Positions 8,533 through 17,275 of a stretch of DNA of 50,828 nt are shown piece by piece (positions within the stretch are counted from its first letter, which is position 1; each line of letters begins with the position of its first letter). Source of the stretch: Novosphingobium naphthalenivorans NBRC 102051. GTDB lineage: Bacteria > Pseudomonadota > Alphaproteobacteria > Sphingomonadales > Sphingomonadaceae. Made by a program: the position numbers and the translations under genes. A model generated the notes under the pieces. It saw only the letters and a list, made by a program, of their open reading frames with translations, made no database searches and was not told the origin of the DNA. Location: positions 1-50,828 of the forward strand of contig NZ_BCTX01000035.1 in the NCBI RefSeq assembly GCF_001590985.1, written 5' to 3'.

Positions 8533-9596
8533 CCGATAACCCCATCCTCTCCTCCTCCCGCCAGGCCGAAGACGCCGATGCGGCGCTGCGGCCCAAGACC
8601 CTGTCCGAATTCGTCGGCCAGGCCGCGGCCAAGGACAATCTGCGTGTCTTCATCGAAAGCGCGAAGTCGCGGCGCGAAGCGATGGACCATGTGCTGTTCT
8701 TCGGCCCGCCGGGGCTGGGCAAGACCACGCTGGCGCAGATCGTCGCGCGCGAGCTGGGCGTGGGCTTTCGCGCCACCAGCGGCCCGGTGATCGCCAAGGC
8801 GGGTGATCTCGCCGCACTGCTGACCAATCTCGAACATGGCGACGTGCTGTTCATCGACGAGATCCACCGCCTCAATCCGGTGGTAGAGGAAGTGCTCTAC
8901 CCGGCGATGGAAGACCGCGCGCTCGATCTCATCATCGGCGAGGGGCCGTCGGCGCGCTCGGTGCGGATCGACCTGCCGCCGTTCACGCTGATCGGCGCGA
9001 CCACCCGGCAGGGCCTGCTGCAGACGCCGCTGCGCGACCGTTTCGGCATCCCGGTGCGCCTGCAGTTCTACACCGTGCCCGAGCTGGAACACGTGGTGAC
9101 GCGCGGCGCCGGGCTGCTCGGCATCGGCATGGACAAGGGCGGGGCGACCGAGATCGCGCGGCGCTCGCGCGGAACCCCCCGCGTGGCCGGGCGGCTGATG
9201 CGCCGCGTGCGCGATTTCGCCCATGTCGCGGGCAGCGATGTCATAACCCGCGCCATCGCCGACGATTCGCTGACCCGGCTGGAAGTCGATTCGATCGGGC
9301 TCGACGCGCAGGACCGGCGCTACCTGCGGATGATCGCCGATATCTACAAAGGCGGCCCGGTCGGCGTGGAAACGCTGGCCGCCGGCCTTTCCGAGCCGCG
9401 CGACACGATCGAGGAAGTGATCGAGCCCTATCTGATCCAGCTTGGCCTGGTGGCCCGCACGGCGCGCGGGCGATGCCTCAACGAACGGGGCTGGAAGCAC
9501 CTCGGAATGACGCCGCCTGCCGGATCGCCCGCAGCGTCCCAGGGATCGTCCCAAGGCGGTTTGTTCGATTCGGACGGGCCGGATGCAGAACGCTGA
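8529..9596 (+). CDS. ruvB: Holliday junction helicase RuvB
   Basis: A 355-residue AAA+ motor. Walker A is GPPGLGKT (59-66), Walker [11 protein letters not shown] (about 110-119), sensor and arginine-finger region [18 protein letters not shown], and the C-terminal winged helix ends in [18 protein letters not shown] at 8529 overlaps the DsrE-like stop. A low-complexity tail of about 28 residues ([12 protein letters not shown] then DSDGPDAER) follows the conserved domain. It pairs with RuvA to drive branch migration for RuvC. Confidence 0.96.
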   Translation: MTDNPILSSSRQAEDADAALRPKTLSEFVGQAAAKDNLRVFIESAKSRREAMDHVLFFGPPGLGKTTLAQIVARELGVGFRATSGPVIAKAGDLAALLTNLEHGDVLFIDEIHRLNPVVEEVLYPAMEDRALDLIIGEGPSARSVRIDLPPFTLIGATTRQGLLQTPLRDRFGIPVRLQFYTVPELEHVVTRGAGLLGIGMDKGGATEIARRSRGTPRVAGRLMRRVRDFAHVAGSDVITRAIADDSLTRLEVDSIGLDAQDRRYLRMIADIYKGGPVGVETLAAGLSEPRDTIEEVIEPYLIQLGLVARTARGRCLNERGWKHLGMTPPAGSPAASQGSSQGGLFDSDGPDAER

Positions 9597-9717
9597 AAGC
9601 ACGAAACAATGTGTCGGACCCGTTTACAAATAACGGCAGCACAAGTCCCGTTTTGATACAGCCATCACTCCGGGGCGATTAATTAACCCTATTTCTCACT
9701 TCGGGACAGTCGAATCC

Positions 9718-9744
9718 CGGTTAACACCGTTGTTCCGTTAACCG
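9718..9744. promoter_or_regulatory. Inverted repeat CGGTTAAC upstream of the serine-rich gene
   Basis: Perfect 8-base arms CGGTTAAC (9718-9725) and GTTAACCG (9737-9744) with an 11-nt spacer, about 90 bases before the ATG at 9831. The 234-bp gap 9597-9830 also holds an AT-rich patch, ATTAATTAACC near 9679-9689. TTAA halves recall CtrA sites, but the spacing here is not the CtrA N7. It is probably an operator for a dimeric regulator. Confidence 0.45.
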
Positions 9745-9830
9745 GACTCTGCGTTGTTGCTGCGTATGTAATGCCCGCAACCCGTTTTCGAGACGGGAGT
9801 GAAAAGCGGAAACAACAGAGAGCAACGCTT

Positions 9831-10757
9831 ATGTCGGTTCGGATGGCCCTTGCGAAATTGTCTGCCTGCGCGGCAGGCTGCGCGATCATTGGTGGCGGCG
9901 CCGTCCACGTGGCGGAGACGCAGTCGGCGTCGACCGAATACCACAAGCTGAAGCAGGCCAAAGTGGCGCAGCCCGTCAAGAAGGCCAAGCGGATCGTCCG
10001 GAAGGAAAAGCCGCGCACGACCAAGCGCGCGCGCCGGATCATCAAGCGCACCTGCTGCGAACAGCCCGAGATGGCGATGGTCCCGGTCCCGCCGCCCTAT
10101 ATCCCGCCGGCTCCGCCCCCGTCCTACCAGGGTGGCGGCAGCAGCACGCCGGTGGTTATCGGCGGCGGATCGATCGGCGGCTTTGGCGGCGGTTTCTTCG
10201 GCGGCTTCTTCGGCGGCGGCGGTTCGAGCGGCGGCAACATCGTCATCACCTCCACCACCAGCGGCGGCTCGACATCCACCTCGTCCTCGACCGGCGGCGT
10301 CACGTCGACCACGGGAGGCGTGACGTCGACCTCCTCCACCTCCACCGGCGGCGTGACCTCGACCACCACCACCGGCGGTGTCACTTCGACGACGTCGACC
10401 AGCTCGGGCAATGTTTCGACGAGCACATCGAGTTCCTCGTCGTCCAGTTCGTCCTCAAGCTCTTCGTCGAGTTCGTCCTCCAGTTCCTCGGGCGGCGAAT
10501 CGTCGAGCAGCGGTTCCTCTTCAAGCGGCTCGTCGTCTTCGGGCTCCTCGTCCTCGACAAGCTCGGGCGGTTCGTCCTCCTCAAGCAGTTCCTCGTCGTC
10601 CAGCTCGTCTTCCTCGTCGAGTTCGTCGTCGGGCGGATCGACCACGACCAGCACGGGCGGCACCGATGTCCCGGCCCCGCCGATGCTGATCCTGTTCGGC
10701 GCGGCAGCCGCGACGGTGATAGGCCGCCGCCGTATCGGCCGCCGGAAGGAAGCCTGA
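9831..10757 (+). CDS. Serine-rich exported protein with PEP-CTERM-like C-terminus
   Basis: A 308-residue protein of unknown function. Order of regions: hydrophobic N-terminal segment (about 5-25), a Lys/Arg-rich block (about 45-70), a Pro-rich stretch, a Gly-rich stretch with GGGFFGGFFGGGG, four GGVTST repeats, then more than 80 residues that are nearly all Ser with some Gly. It ends TDVPAPPMLILFGAAAATVI followed by GRRRIGRRKEA: a short motif, a membrane helix and an arginine cluster, the three-part layout of PEP-CTERM signals handled by exosortase, but with PAP instead of PEP. The start at 9831 (MSVRMALAK) is preferred to 9771 because the extra 20 residues are uncharacteristic. The poly-Ser tract uses mixed TCG/TCC/AGC/AGT/TCA codons, so it is kept at protein level. 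Confidence 0.75.
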   Translation: MSVRMALAKLSACAAGCAIIGGGAVHVAETQSASTEYHKLKQAKVAQPVKKAKRIVRKEKPRTTKRARRIIKRTCCEQPEMAMVPVPPPYIPPAPPPSYQGGGSSTPVVIGGGSIGGFGGGFFGGFFGGGGSSGGNIVITSTTSGGSTSTSSSTGGVTSTTGGVTSTSSTSTGGVTSTTTTGGVTSTTSTSSGNVSTSTSSSSSSSSSSSSSSSSSSSSSGGESSSSGSSSSGSSSSGSSSSTSSGGSSSSSSSSSSSSSSSSSSSSGGSTTTSTGGTDVPAPPMLILFGAAAATVIGRRRIGRRKEA

Positions 10758-10810
10758 GCGCGGCCTGCCAGACCTAATTTACCCAAACACATTTACCCGA
10801 GCACATGGGG

Positions 10811-10834
10811 CGGGCGCCAAGGGGACGGCGCCCG
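10811..10834 (+). terminator. First of two hairpins after the serine-rich gene
   Basis: Perfect 8-bp stem CGGGCGCC / GGCGCCCG with an 8-nt loop and no T run. It stands 10 bases before the stronger hairpin at 10845. Confidence 0.5.
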
Positions 10835-10844
10835 AATGTGGGAG

Positions 10845-10870
10845 GGCGGCGCTCGGCACGCCGCCTTTTT
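10845..10870 (+). terminator. Rho-independent terminator
   Basis: Stem GGCGGCG (10845-10851), loop CTCGGCA, CGCCGCC (10859-10865), then TTTTT (10866-10870). It ends transcription of the serine-rich gene before the convergent DUF1244 gene. Confidence 0.85.
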
Positions 10871-10906
10871 AGGGGTGCACCTCACGCACCACCGGCAGCA
10901 CCGCGA

Positions 10907-11218
10907 TCAGTGCGTGCCGCCGTTCTTCTTCAGGCTCGCTTCCATCCGCGCGATCTGCTCGGGCGTGGCCTCGGTCTGATATTTCGCTTTCCATTCGTCG
11001 AAGGGCATACCGTGGATCACGGCACGCGCCTCCGCTTTATCGCCCGCGAACCCGGCATCGCGAATCCAGTCGGCCAGACAGTTCCGGCAAAAGCCCGAAA
11101 GCCCCATCAGATCGATGTTCTGGGCATCGTGCCGCTGGCGCAAGTGACGCACCAGCCGGCGGAAGGCCGCTGCCGCCACGGCATCGTCGAGCGTATCTAA
11201 CGGATCACTTTCGTTCAT
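10907..11218 (-). CDS. DUF1244 family protein
   Basis: A 103-residue soluble protein. The diagnostic core is RRLVRHLRQRHDAQNIDLMG then SGFCRNCLADW, with a CxxC pair (about residues 44-47) and then HGMPFDEWKAKYQ. The family is widespread in alpha- and gammaproteobacteria and has no established function; CxxC suggests metal or redox use. The gene is divergent from pyruvate kinase, 77 bases apart, and convergent with the serine-rich gene. Confidence 0.88.
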   Translation of the reverse strand: MNESDPLDTLDDAVAAAAFRRLVRHLRQRHDAQNIDLMGLSGFCRNCLADWIRDAGFAGDKAEARAVIHGMPFDEWKAKYQTEATPEQIARMEASLKKNGGTH

Positions 11219-11295
11219 ATTTCTGCCGATCGTCCTTGGTTTGTAAGCTTTGCTTTGCCATATGACAGCCCGTTCCCGAAAGAGGCAGTCGATAC

Positions 11296-12792
11296 GTGGT
11301 CAGCACCCCCAGCACAACGCAGCGCCGTTCCCCCCATCATCGCGGCATCAAGCGCACGCGCAAGGTCAAGATTCTCGCAACGCTCGGCCCGGCCAGCCGC
11401 GACCAGGACACCATCGCCAAGCTGCTCAAGGCAGGGGCCGACGCCTTTCGCGTCAACATGAGCCATGGCGATCACGAAACCCATCGCGAGACGATCGCCA
11501 ATATCCGCGCGGTCGAAAAGGATCTGGCCCGCCCGGTCGCAATTCTGTGCGACCTTCAGGGCCCCAAGCTGCGCGTGGGCGCCTTCAAGGACGGCAAGGC
11601 CTTCATCCGCCACGGCGCCCACTTCACGCTCGACCGCGATCCCACGCCTGGCGACGATACCCGCGTCTGCCTGCCGCACCCCGAACTCTTCGGCGTCCTC
11701 CAGAAGGGCCAGCGCCTGCTCGTCGACGACGGCAAGCTGCGCTTCGTGGTAATCAAGCCGGAAGAGGACAAGATCCTGTGCACTGCCGAAGTCGGCGGGC
11801 CGATCTCGGACCGCAAGGGCGTCAACGTGCCCGATGCGATCGTTCCGGTTCCCGCGCTCACCGACAAGGACCGGCGCGATCTGGCCTTCGCGATCAAGGA
11901 AGGCGCCGACTGGATCGGCCTGTCCTTCGTCCAGCGCCCCGAGGACGTCGCCGAAGCGCGGCGGCTGATGGGCGGTTACGGCGCGCTGATGGCCAAGATC
12001 GAAAAGCCCGCCGCGGTCGAAAGCCTTGAGGAAATCATCGAACTGTCGGACGGCATCATGGTCGCGCGCGGCGATCTCGGCGTCGAGTTGCTGCCCGAGG
12101 AAGTGCCGCCGATCCAGAAGCACATCATCGAGAAGACCCGCGCCCACGGCAAGCCGGTGGTCGTCGCCACGCAGATGCTCGAATCGATGATCACCAGCCC
12201 GACCCCGACCCGCGCCGAAGTCTCCGACGTTGCCAACGCGGTCTATGACGGTGCCGACGTCGTGATGCTCTCGGCCGAGACCGCTGCCGGTCAGTGGCCG
12301 GTCGAGGCCGTGACGATCATGGACCGCATTGCCACCAAGGTCGAAAGCGATTCGACCTACCGCGAACGCATTCACCTGGCCGAGACTCCGCCCGATGCGA
12401 CCACGGCGGACGCGCTCTCCGCGTCCTGCGCGACGATTGCCGATACCCTGCCGATCGAGGGCATCATCATTTTCACCGGCTCGGGCAGTTCCGCCCGCCG
12501 CGTCGCCCGCGAGCGCCCGGCCGCGCCGATGCTGGTGCTCACCCCCTCGCTCAAGACCGCCCGGCGCGGCGCGCTGCTGTGGGGCGCGCATACGGTGCTG
12601 ACCAAGGACATCGGCAGCTTCGAAGAGATGATCGCCAAGGGCAAGCGCATGGCGCTGCGCCATGGCTTCGGCGCGGCCGGATCGCGGCTGGTAACGCTGG
12701 CCGGCGTGCCGTTCGGCGTGCCCGGCTCCACCAACCTGCTGCATATCGTCACGCTCACCGGCGACGAACTGGCGACGCACAAGAAGGCCTGA
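11296..12792 (+). CDS. pyk: Pyruvate kinase
   Basis: A 498-residue enzyme converting phosphoenolpyruvate and ADP to pyruvate and ATP. N-terminal barrel motifs are TRKVKILATLGPASRD and FRVNMSHGD; the catalytic lysine is in MAKIEKPAAVESLEEI and the metal-binding segment is MVARGDLGVELLPEEVP. The family tail motif VMLSAETAAGQWPVEAV has W where Y is usual. The C-terminal allosteric domain ends at GVPGSTNLLHIVTL. GTG at 11296 is the likely start; about 19 residues precede the conserved KRTRKVKI. The LysE-type gene follows after 5 bases. Confidence 0.95.
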   Translation: MVSTPSTTQRRSPHHRGIKRTRKVKILATLGPASRDQDTIAKLLKAGADAFRVNMSHGDHETHRETIANIRAVEKDLARPVAILCDLQGPKLRVGAFKDGKAFIRHGAHFTLDRDPTPGDDTRVCLPHPELFGVLQKGQRLLVDDGKLRFVVIKPEEDKILCTAEVGGPISDRKGVNVPDAIVPVPALTDKDRRDLAFAIKEGADWIGLSFVQRPEDVAEARRLMGGYGALMAKIEKPAAVESLEEIIELSDGIMVARGDLGVELLPEEVPPIQKHIIEKTRAHGKPVVVATQMLESMITSPTPTRAEVSDVANAVYDGADVVMLSAETAAGQWPVEAVTIMDRIATKVESDSTYRERIHLAETPPDATTADALSASCATIADTLPIEGIIIFTGSGSSARRVARERPAAPMLVLTPSLKTARRGALLWGAHTVLTKDIGSFEEMIAKGKRMALRHGFGAAGSRLVTLAGVPFGVPGSTNLLHIVTLTGDELATHKKA

Positions 12793-12797
12793 CCCCC

Positions 12798-13427
12798 ATG
12801 AGCCTGCAGACCCTGTGGATTTACGCCATCGCGGTTTTCCTGCTGAGCGCAACGCCCGGCCCGAACATGCTGCACATCCTCTCGCGCAGCGTGGAACTGG
12901 GCTTCAAGCGCAGCACCGCCGCGATGGCAGGCTGCCTGCTCGGCCTGCTGACTCTGCTCTCCGCCTCGGCCGTGGGACTGGGCGCGCTGCTCCATGCCCT
13001 GCCCGGCGTGTTCGACGGACTGCGCCTCGCCGGCGCGGCCTATCTCCTCTACCTGGCGTTCAAGGCCTGGCGCAGCCCGGTGGACGAAGAAGACGCGCAG
13101 GAAGAATGGCCGCGCCCCACCGCCTCATGGCAAACCGTGATGCGCAGCGGCTACACGATCTCGATCAGCAATCCCAAGGCGATCGTTTTCGCGGCGGCGT
13201 TCCTGCCCCAGTTCATCAACCCCGCCCAGCCGCAGGCTCCGCAATTCGCCGTCCTGCTCGCCGTTTTCACAGTGATCGAGGGCTTCTGGTACTGCGTCTA
13301 TGCCCTGGGCGGCCGCGCGATTTCACGCCATCTCGGCCGCGCGGGCGTGAAGCGCGCCTTCAACCGGGTGACAGGCGGACTGTTCGCGGGCTTCGGCCTG
13401 TCGCTGCTCGCCTGGCGCGCGGCCTGA
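12798..13427 (+). CDS. LysE/RhtB family amino-acid exporter
   Basis: A 209-residue inner-membrane protein with about six hydrophobic segments. The family signature near the N-terminus is FLLSATPGPNMLHILSRS, and the second conserved stretch is SGYTISISNPKAIVFAAAFL then PQFINP. Members export amino acids or homoserine lactone-type compounds; the substrate cannot be read from sequence. It lies 5 bases after pyk in the same direction and is followed by a REP doublet that separates it from convergent yggS. Confidence 0.88.
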   Translation: MSLQTLWIYAIAVFLLSATPGPNMLHILSRSVELGFKRSTAAMAGCLLGLLTLLSASAVGLGALLHALPGVFDGLRLAGAAYLLYLAFKAWRSPVDEEDAQEEWPRPTASWQTVMRSGYTISISNPKAIVFAAAFLPQFINPAQPQAPQFAVLLAVFTVIEGFWYCVYALGGRAISRHLGRAGVKRAFNRVTGGLFAGFGLSLLAWRAA

Positions 13428-13460
13428 TAACTGCTTCCCGGCAGCGGCCGCCCACCCCAT

Positions 13461-13553
13461 TTTCGTCATTGCGAGCCGCCGAAGGCGGCGCGGCAATCCA
13501 GGGGCGGTTTAAACTGCTCTGGATTGCTTCGCCTTCGGCTCGCAATGACGAAA
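13461..13553. repeat. REP doublet, copy 1 (TTTCGTCATTGCGAGCC)
   Basis: Perfect 17-base outer arms TTTCGTCATTGCGAGCC and GGCTCGCAATGACGAAA enclose two facing units. Each has its own inner stem (GCCGCC gaa GGCGGC on the left, CGaag-like arms on the right) and the GCAATCC / GGATTGC core. It sits between convergent genes, where it would stop both transcripts. The same family recurs at 5671, 40263 and 48011. Confidence 0.85.
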
Positions 13554-13586
13554 CGGGAAAGTAACGCCGTTCGCTCCTGATCCCGG

Positions 13587-14252
13587 TCAGTCCCGCGCCC
13601 CGAACAGGGCCGACCCCACCCGCACATGCGTCGCGCCGAGCATGACGGCGGTCTCGAAATCGCCGCTCATGCCCATGCTGAGCTGATCAAGACCGTTATC
13701 GGCGGCAATCTTCGCCAGCAGCGCGAAGAACGGCGCCGCCTCGATATCGGCGGGCGGCACGCACATCAGCCCCACGACCGGAATCCCCGCCTCGCGGGCG
13801 GAGGCCAGCAGCGCGGGCACATCGGCAATCGGGCATCCGCCCTTCTGCTCTTCCGCGCCGATATTGACCTGCACGAAGCAGGGCACCTGCTTTCCGGCCT
13901 TGTCCATCGCCTTGCCCAGCGCCGAAACGAGCGAGGGCCGGTCCAGCGAATGGATGCAGTCGAACAGGGCCACCGCATCCTCGGCCTTGTTGGACTGGAG
14001 CTGGCCGACAAGGTGCAGCTTCACGTCCGGATGCGCTTCGATCAATGCGGGCCACTTGCCTTGCGCTTCCTGCACGCGGTTCTCGCCGAAGACGCGCTGG
14101 CCCTGCTCGATGAGGGGCAGGATCTGTTCCGGCGGATGCGTCTTGGAAATGGCGATGAGTTCGACGTCTTCGGCCTTACGGCCGGCAATCGTGGCGGCAT
14201 GGGCAATGCGGGCGCGCACATGTTCGAGCGGGGTAAGGTCTGGCTGATCCAT
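13587..14252 (-). CDS. yggS: YggS family PLP homeostasis protein
   Basis: A 221-residue PLP-binding barrel without known catalysis that keeps free PLP and amino-acid pools balanced. The PLP lysine is K37 in ELIAISKTHP. The other family motifs are VFGENRVQEAQGKW, HLVGQLQSNKA and the phosphate-binding end LSMGMSGDFETAVMLGATHV then RVGSALFG. The start codon overlaps, on the opposite strand, the start of the ThiE-like gene (2 bases), so the two promoters must lie in each other's reading frame. Confidence 0.93.
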   Translation of the reverse strand: MDQPDLTPLEHVRARIAHAATIAGRKAEDVELIAISKTHPPEQILPLIEQGQRVFGENRVQEAQGKWPALIEAHPDVKLHLVGQLQSNKAEDAVALFDCIHSLDRPSLVSALGKAMDKAGKQVPCFVQVNIGAEEQKGGCPIADVPALLASAREAGIPVVGLMCVPPADIEAAPFFALLAKIAADNGLDQLSMGMSGDFETAVMLGATHVRVGSALFGARD

Positions 14253-14856
14253 GGCGCGCTGCTATAGCGTGCCCGTGCCGAACCGCCAGCCGCCTCTTCC
14301 CCCGATCTGGCCAAATGTCTGGCTGGTCAGCGATGCCCGCAACGATGCCATGCTGGAACGCGTGCTGGCGCGGCTGCCGCGTGGATGCGGCCTGATCTTC
14401 CGCCACTACCACTTGCCGCCGGACCAGCGCCGCGCCCGCTTCAGGAAACTCGCCCGCGCGGCCCGGCGCCACGGGCACCGCGTGGTTCTGTCGGGCAGCG
14501 CCCGCGAGGCCAAGGCGTGGGGGGCCGGCGGGGCCTATGGCGCACCGCTGCGCCTTGCCCGCGGCCCGGCGATCCCGCGGCTGGCCACCGTCCATTCGCT
14601 GCGCGAACTGGCCGCCGCCCGCCGCGCGCGCGCCGATGCCGTGCTGATCTCACCGGTCTTCCCGACCCGCTCGCATCCCGGGGCATCCACTCTCGGCCCG
14701 CTGCGTTTCCGGCTTCTGGCGGCGCGCGCGCAAGTCCCGGCCATCGCTCTGGGCGGCATGACGCCGCGCCGGGCCCGCGCTTTCGGCTTGCAGCATTGGG
14801 CGGCAATTCAAGGACTTACCGAAACGCCCACAGGTCTGTTCCCGCTTCATTCTTGA
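14251..14856 (+). CDS. ThiE/TenI-like thiamine phosphate synthase family protein
   Basis: A 201-residue TIM-barrel protein. Recognisable pieces are VHSLRELAAARRARADAVLI, SPVFPTRSHPGASTLGP and ALGGMTPRRARAFG, matching the phosphate-loop order of ThiE/TenI. The Arg-rich N-terminal half is poorly conserved and the usual ThiE pyrophosphate-binding residues are not obvious, so a true synthase activity is unproven. No other thiamine gene is nearby. Start could be ATG 14251 or GTG 14269. Confidence 0.7.
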   Translation: MARCYSVPVPNRQPPLPPIWPNVWLVSDARNDAMLERVLARLPRGCGLIFRHYHLPPDQRRARFRKLARAARRHGHRVVLSGSAREAKAWGAGGAYGAPLRLARGPAIPRLATVHSLRELAAARRARADAVLISPVFPTRSHPGASTLGPLRFRLLAARAQVPAIALGGMTPRRARAFGLQHWAAIQGLTETPTGLFPLHS

Positions 14857-14908
14857 CGTGGAGTCCCGCCCGGGCGCATTATCCGTCCGCCTAATCAGGG
14901 GAATTCTT

Positions 14909-17275
14909 ATGGCCACGCGGCCCATGGCGCCCGGCCGGCGCATTGCCAAACCGGACTGGCGCGCTGTCCTCAAGCGCTCCTTGCGCCGCGCAACCGAGCT
15001 TTCCGGCGCGGTGCTGCTCTTCGCGCTGATGGTCTATCTGGCGCTGGCGCTGGCCAGCTATCACCAGACCGACCCCTCCACCTCGACTGCGGCGGGCGGC
15101 GAGGTGCAGAACTGGATGGGCGCGATGGGCGCCTGGACTGCCGAGCGGGCGCTGTTCCTGTTCGGCCCGGTGTCCTGGCTGTTCCTGCCATTGCTCTATG
15201 TCTTCGCGCGCAAGCTGTGGCTGCTGGTCGAAGAGGACGACAGCGAGATCGAGCATTCGAACCAGCGCTGGTGGCGTCCGGTCGCGCTGCTGGCTTTCGC
15301 CATGGTGCTGATCGCGACGGTGTTCTCGCTGTGGTTCACCCAGCCCGGCGGCTCGCTGCCGGCCTCCATGGGCGGCATTTCGGGACTGCTCGGCGCCAAG
15401 GCCGTCAGCGCTCTGGCCGGCCTGACACCGCCCCCCGCGCAAGGCTGGATAACCCTGGGTCTCGCGCTGGTCTGCCTGATTGCCGGCGTCACGCTGATCG
15501 GCAAGGTCTTCGCGTTCGACTGGGGCCGCCTGCTAACGCTGCCAGGCCGGATCGGCCGCTTGCCGCGGGCCCTGCCCTCGCCCCGCGGCGCGCCCGCCGC
15601 AGCTGCCGGGGAAACCGCGCGCCCCGAGCCCGCGCCGCGCGCCGAAGCGCGTGCCCCGCTCGCCGAAAAGCCGCGCCGCGCGCCCGAGATCGTCGATCCC
15701 AAGGCCTCTCCCGCGCCCGCCCAGCTTGGCACTGGCAGCCGCCAGAAGGACCTGTTCGACCAGTACGAACTGCCCAGCCTCGACCTCCTGGCCGATCCGC
15801 CGCCCAACACCCAGCAGAAGATCGACAAGCTCAGCCTGGAACGCAACGCGCGCCTGCTGGAGACCGTGCTCGACGATTTCAACGTCAAGGGCGAGATCAC
15901 GGCCGTGCGCACCGGCCCGGTCGTCACCATGTACGAGCTGGAGCCGGCGCCCGGCACCAAGGCGGTGCGCGTGATCGGCCTCGCCGACGATATCGCGCGC
16001 AACATGTCCGCGATCTCGGCGCGCGTCTCCTCGATCCCCGGCCGCACCGTCATGGGCATCGAACTGCCCAATGCCGTGCGGCAGATGGTCTCGTTCAAGG
16101 AAATGGTCGCCTCGGAAGCCTTCGCCCATCACAAGGGGATGCTGCCGATCATCCTGGGCAAGGATATCGCGGGCGAGCCGGTCGTCGCCGACCTTGCCAC
16201 GATGCCACACCTGCTGGTGGCCGGTACGACCGGTTCGGGTAAGTCGGTCGGTCTCAACTGCATTCTGCTCTCGCTGCTCTACCGGCTCACCCCGGCGCAG
16301 TGCCGCCTGATCCTCGTCGACCCCAAGGTCCTCGAACTCAAGAGCTACGACGACATTCCGCACCTGCTCTCGCCAGTCGTGACCGAGCCGCCCAAGGCGG
16401 TGCGCGCATTGAAGTGGGCGGTCGAGGAGATGGAGCGCCGCTACCGCATGATGAGCGAGGTTTCCGTCCGCAACCTCGCCAGCTTCAACGAGAAGGTGCG
16501 CACTGCCGCCGCCAAGGGCAAGCCGCTCGGCCGCCGCGTGCAGATCGGCTTCGATCCCGACACGGGCGAGGAACTCTACGAGGAAAACCAGCTCGATTAC
16601 GAAGTGCTGCCGCAGATCGTGCTGATCGTCGACGAGCTGGCCGACCTCATGGTCACGGTCGGCAAGGAAATCGAAGTGCTGATCCAGCGCCTTGCGCAGA
16701 AGAGCCGCGCCGCGGGCATCCACCTCATCATGGCAACGCAGCGCCCCTCGGTCGACGTCATCACCGGCGTCATCAAGGCCAACCTGCCGACGCGCGTCTC
16801 GTTCGCCGTCACCAGCCGCATCGACAGCCGCACGATCCTGGGCGAGCACGGCGCCGAGCAGCTCTTGGGCAAGGGCGACATGCTCTACAAGCCGAGTTCC
16901 GACCCGATCAAGCGCGTCCACGGCCCCTTCGTCTCCGACGAGGAAGTGGAACACGTCGCCGATTACTGGCGCACGCAGGGCACGCCGGACTACGTCACCG
17001 CCGTCACCGAGGAGCCAGAGGAAGGCAGCTTCGGTTTCGACGATCTCGACGCCACCGCCTCCGACGCGCCCGAGGAGCGCAAGTACCGGCAGGTCTGCCA
17101 GCTCGTGTTCGAGAACCAGAAGGTCTCGGTCTCCTGGCTCCAGCGCCAGATGGGCGTGGGCTACAACACCGCCGCAAAATGGGTGGAGCGCATGGAAAAC
17201 GACGGCTTCGTCGGCCCCGCCAACCACGTCGGCCGCCGCGACATCTACCGCGACGAGAACGGCAACCCGCTGTGA
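14909..17275 (+). CDS. ftsK: DNA translocase FtsK
   Basis: A 788-residue divisome protein that pumps chromosome ends through the closing septum and activates XerCD at dif. Four or five membrane helices fill residues 25-190. A short Pro/Ala-rich linker (about 220-275) follows. The motor starts near LFDQYELPSLDLL, with Walker A GTTGSGKS at 439-446 and Walker B LIVDELADL (D575, E576). After a spacer comes the C-terminal gamma winged helix, ending in the DNA-contacting VSWLQRQMGVGYNTAAKWVE segment. ATG 14909 is preferred since the frame upstream has no ribosome site. The last codon overlaps the next gene's GTG. Confidence 0.95.
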   Translation: MATRPMAPGRRIAKPDWRAVLKRSLRRATELSGAVLLFALMVYLALALASYHQTDPSTSTAAGGEVQNWMGAMGAWTAERALFLFGPVSWLFLPLLYVFARKLWLLVEEDDSEIEHSNQRWWRPVALLAFAMVLIATVFSLWFTQPGGSLPASMGGISGLLGAKAVSALAGLTPPPAQGWITLGLALVCLIAGVTLIGKVFAFDWGRLLTLPGRIGRLPRALPSPRGAPAAAAGETARPEPAPRAEARAPLAEKPRRAPEIVDPKASPAPAQLGTGSRQKDLFDQYELPSLDLLADPPPNTQQKIDKLSLERNARLLETVLDDFNVKGEITAVRTGPVVTMYELEPAPGTKAVRVIGLADDIARNMSAISARVSSIPGRTVMGIELPNAVRQMVSFKEMVASEAFAHHKGMLPIILGKDIAGEPVVADLATMPHLLVAGTTGSGKSVGLNCILLSLLYRLTPAQCRLILVDPKVLELKSYDDIPHLLSPVVTEPPKAVRALKWAVEEMERRYRMMSEVSVRNLASFNEKVRTAAAKGKPLGRRVQIGFDPDTGEELYEENQLDYEVLPQIVLIVDELADLMVTVGKEIEVLIQRLAQKSRAAGIHLIMATQRPSVDVITGVIKANLPTRVSFAVTSRIDSRTILGEHGAEQLLGKGDMLYKPSSDPIKRVHGPFVSDEEVEHVADYWRTQGTPDYVTAVTEEPEEGSFGFDDLDATASDAPEERKYRQVCQLVFENQKVSVSWLQRQMGVGYNTAAKWVERMENDGFVGPANHVGRRDIYRDENGNPL

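Noticed and set aside
9679..9744. CtrA full site in the serine-rich gene promoter
   Set aside because: TTAA halves are present, but spacing (13 between the two in the dyad) does not match TTAA-N7-TTAA.
10297..10400. Repeated GGVTST DNA segments considered as CRISPR or tandem mobile repeat
   Set aside because: Units vary in length and codons and stay in frame; they are protein repeats of the serine-rich gene.
15533..17227. 564-codon reverse frame opposite ftsK
   Set aside because: Antisense shadow of a GC-rich gene; no ribosome site or domain.
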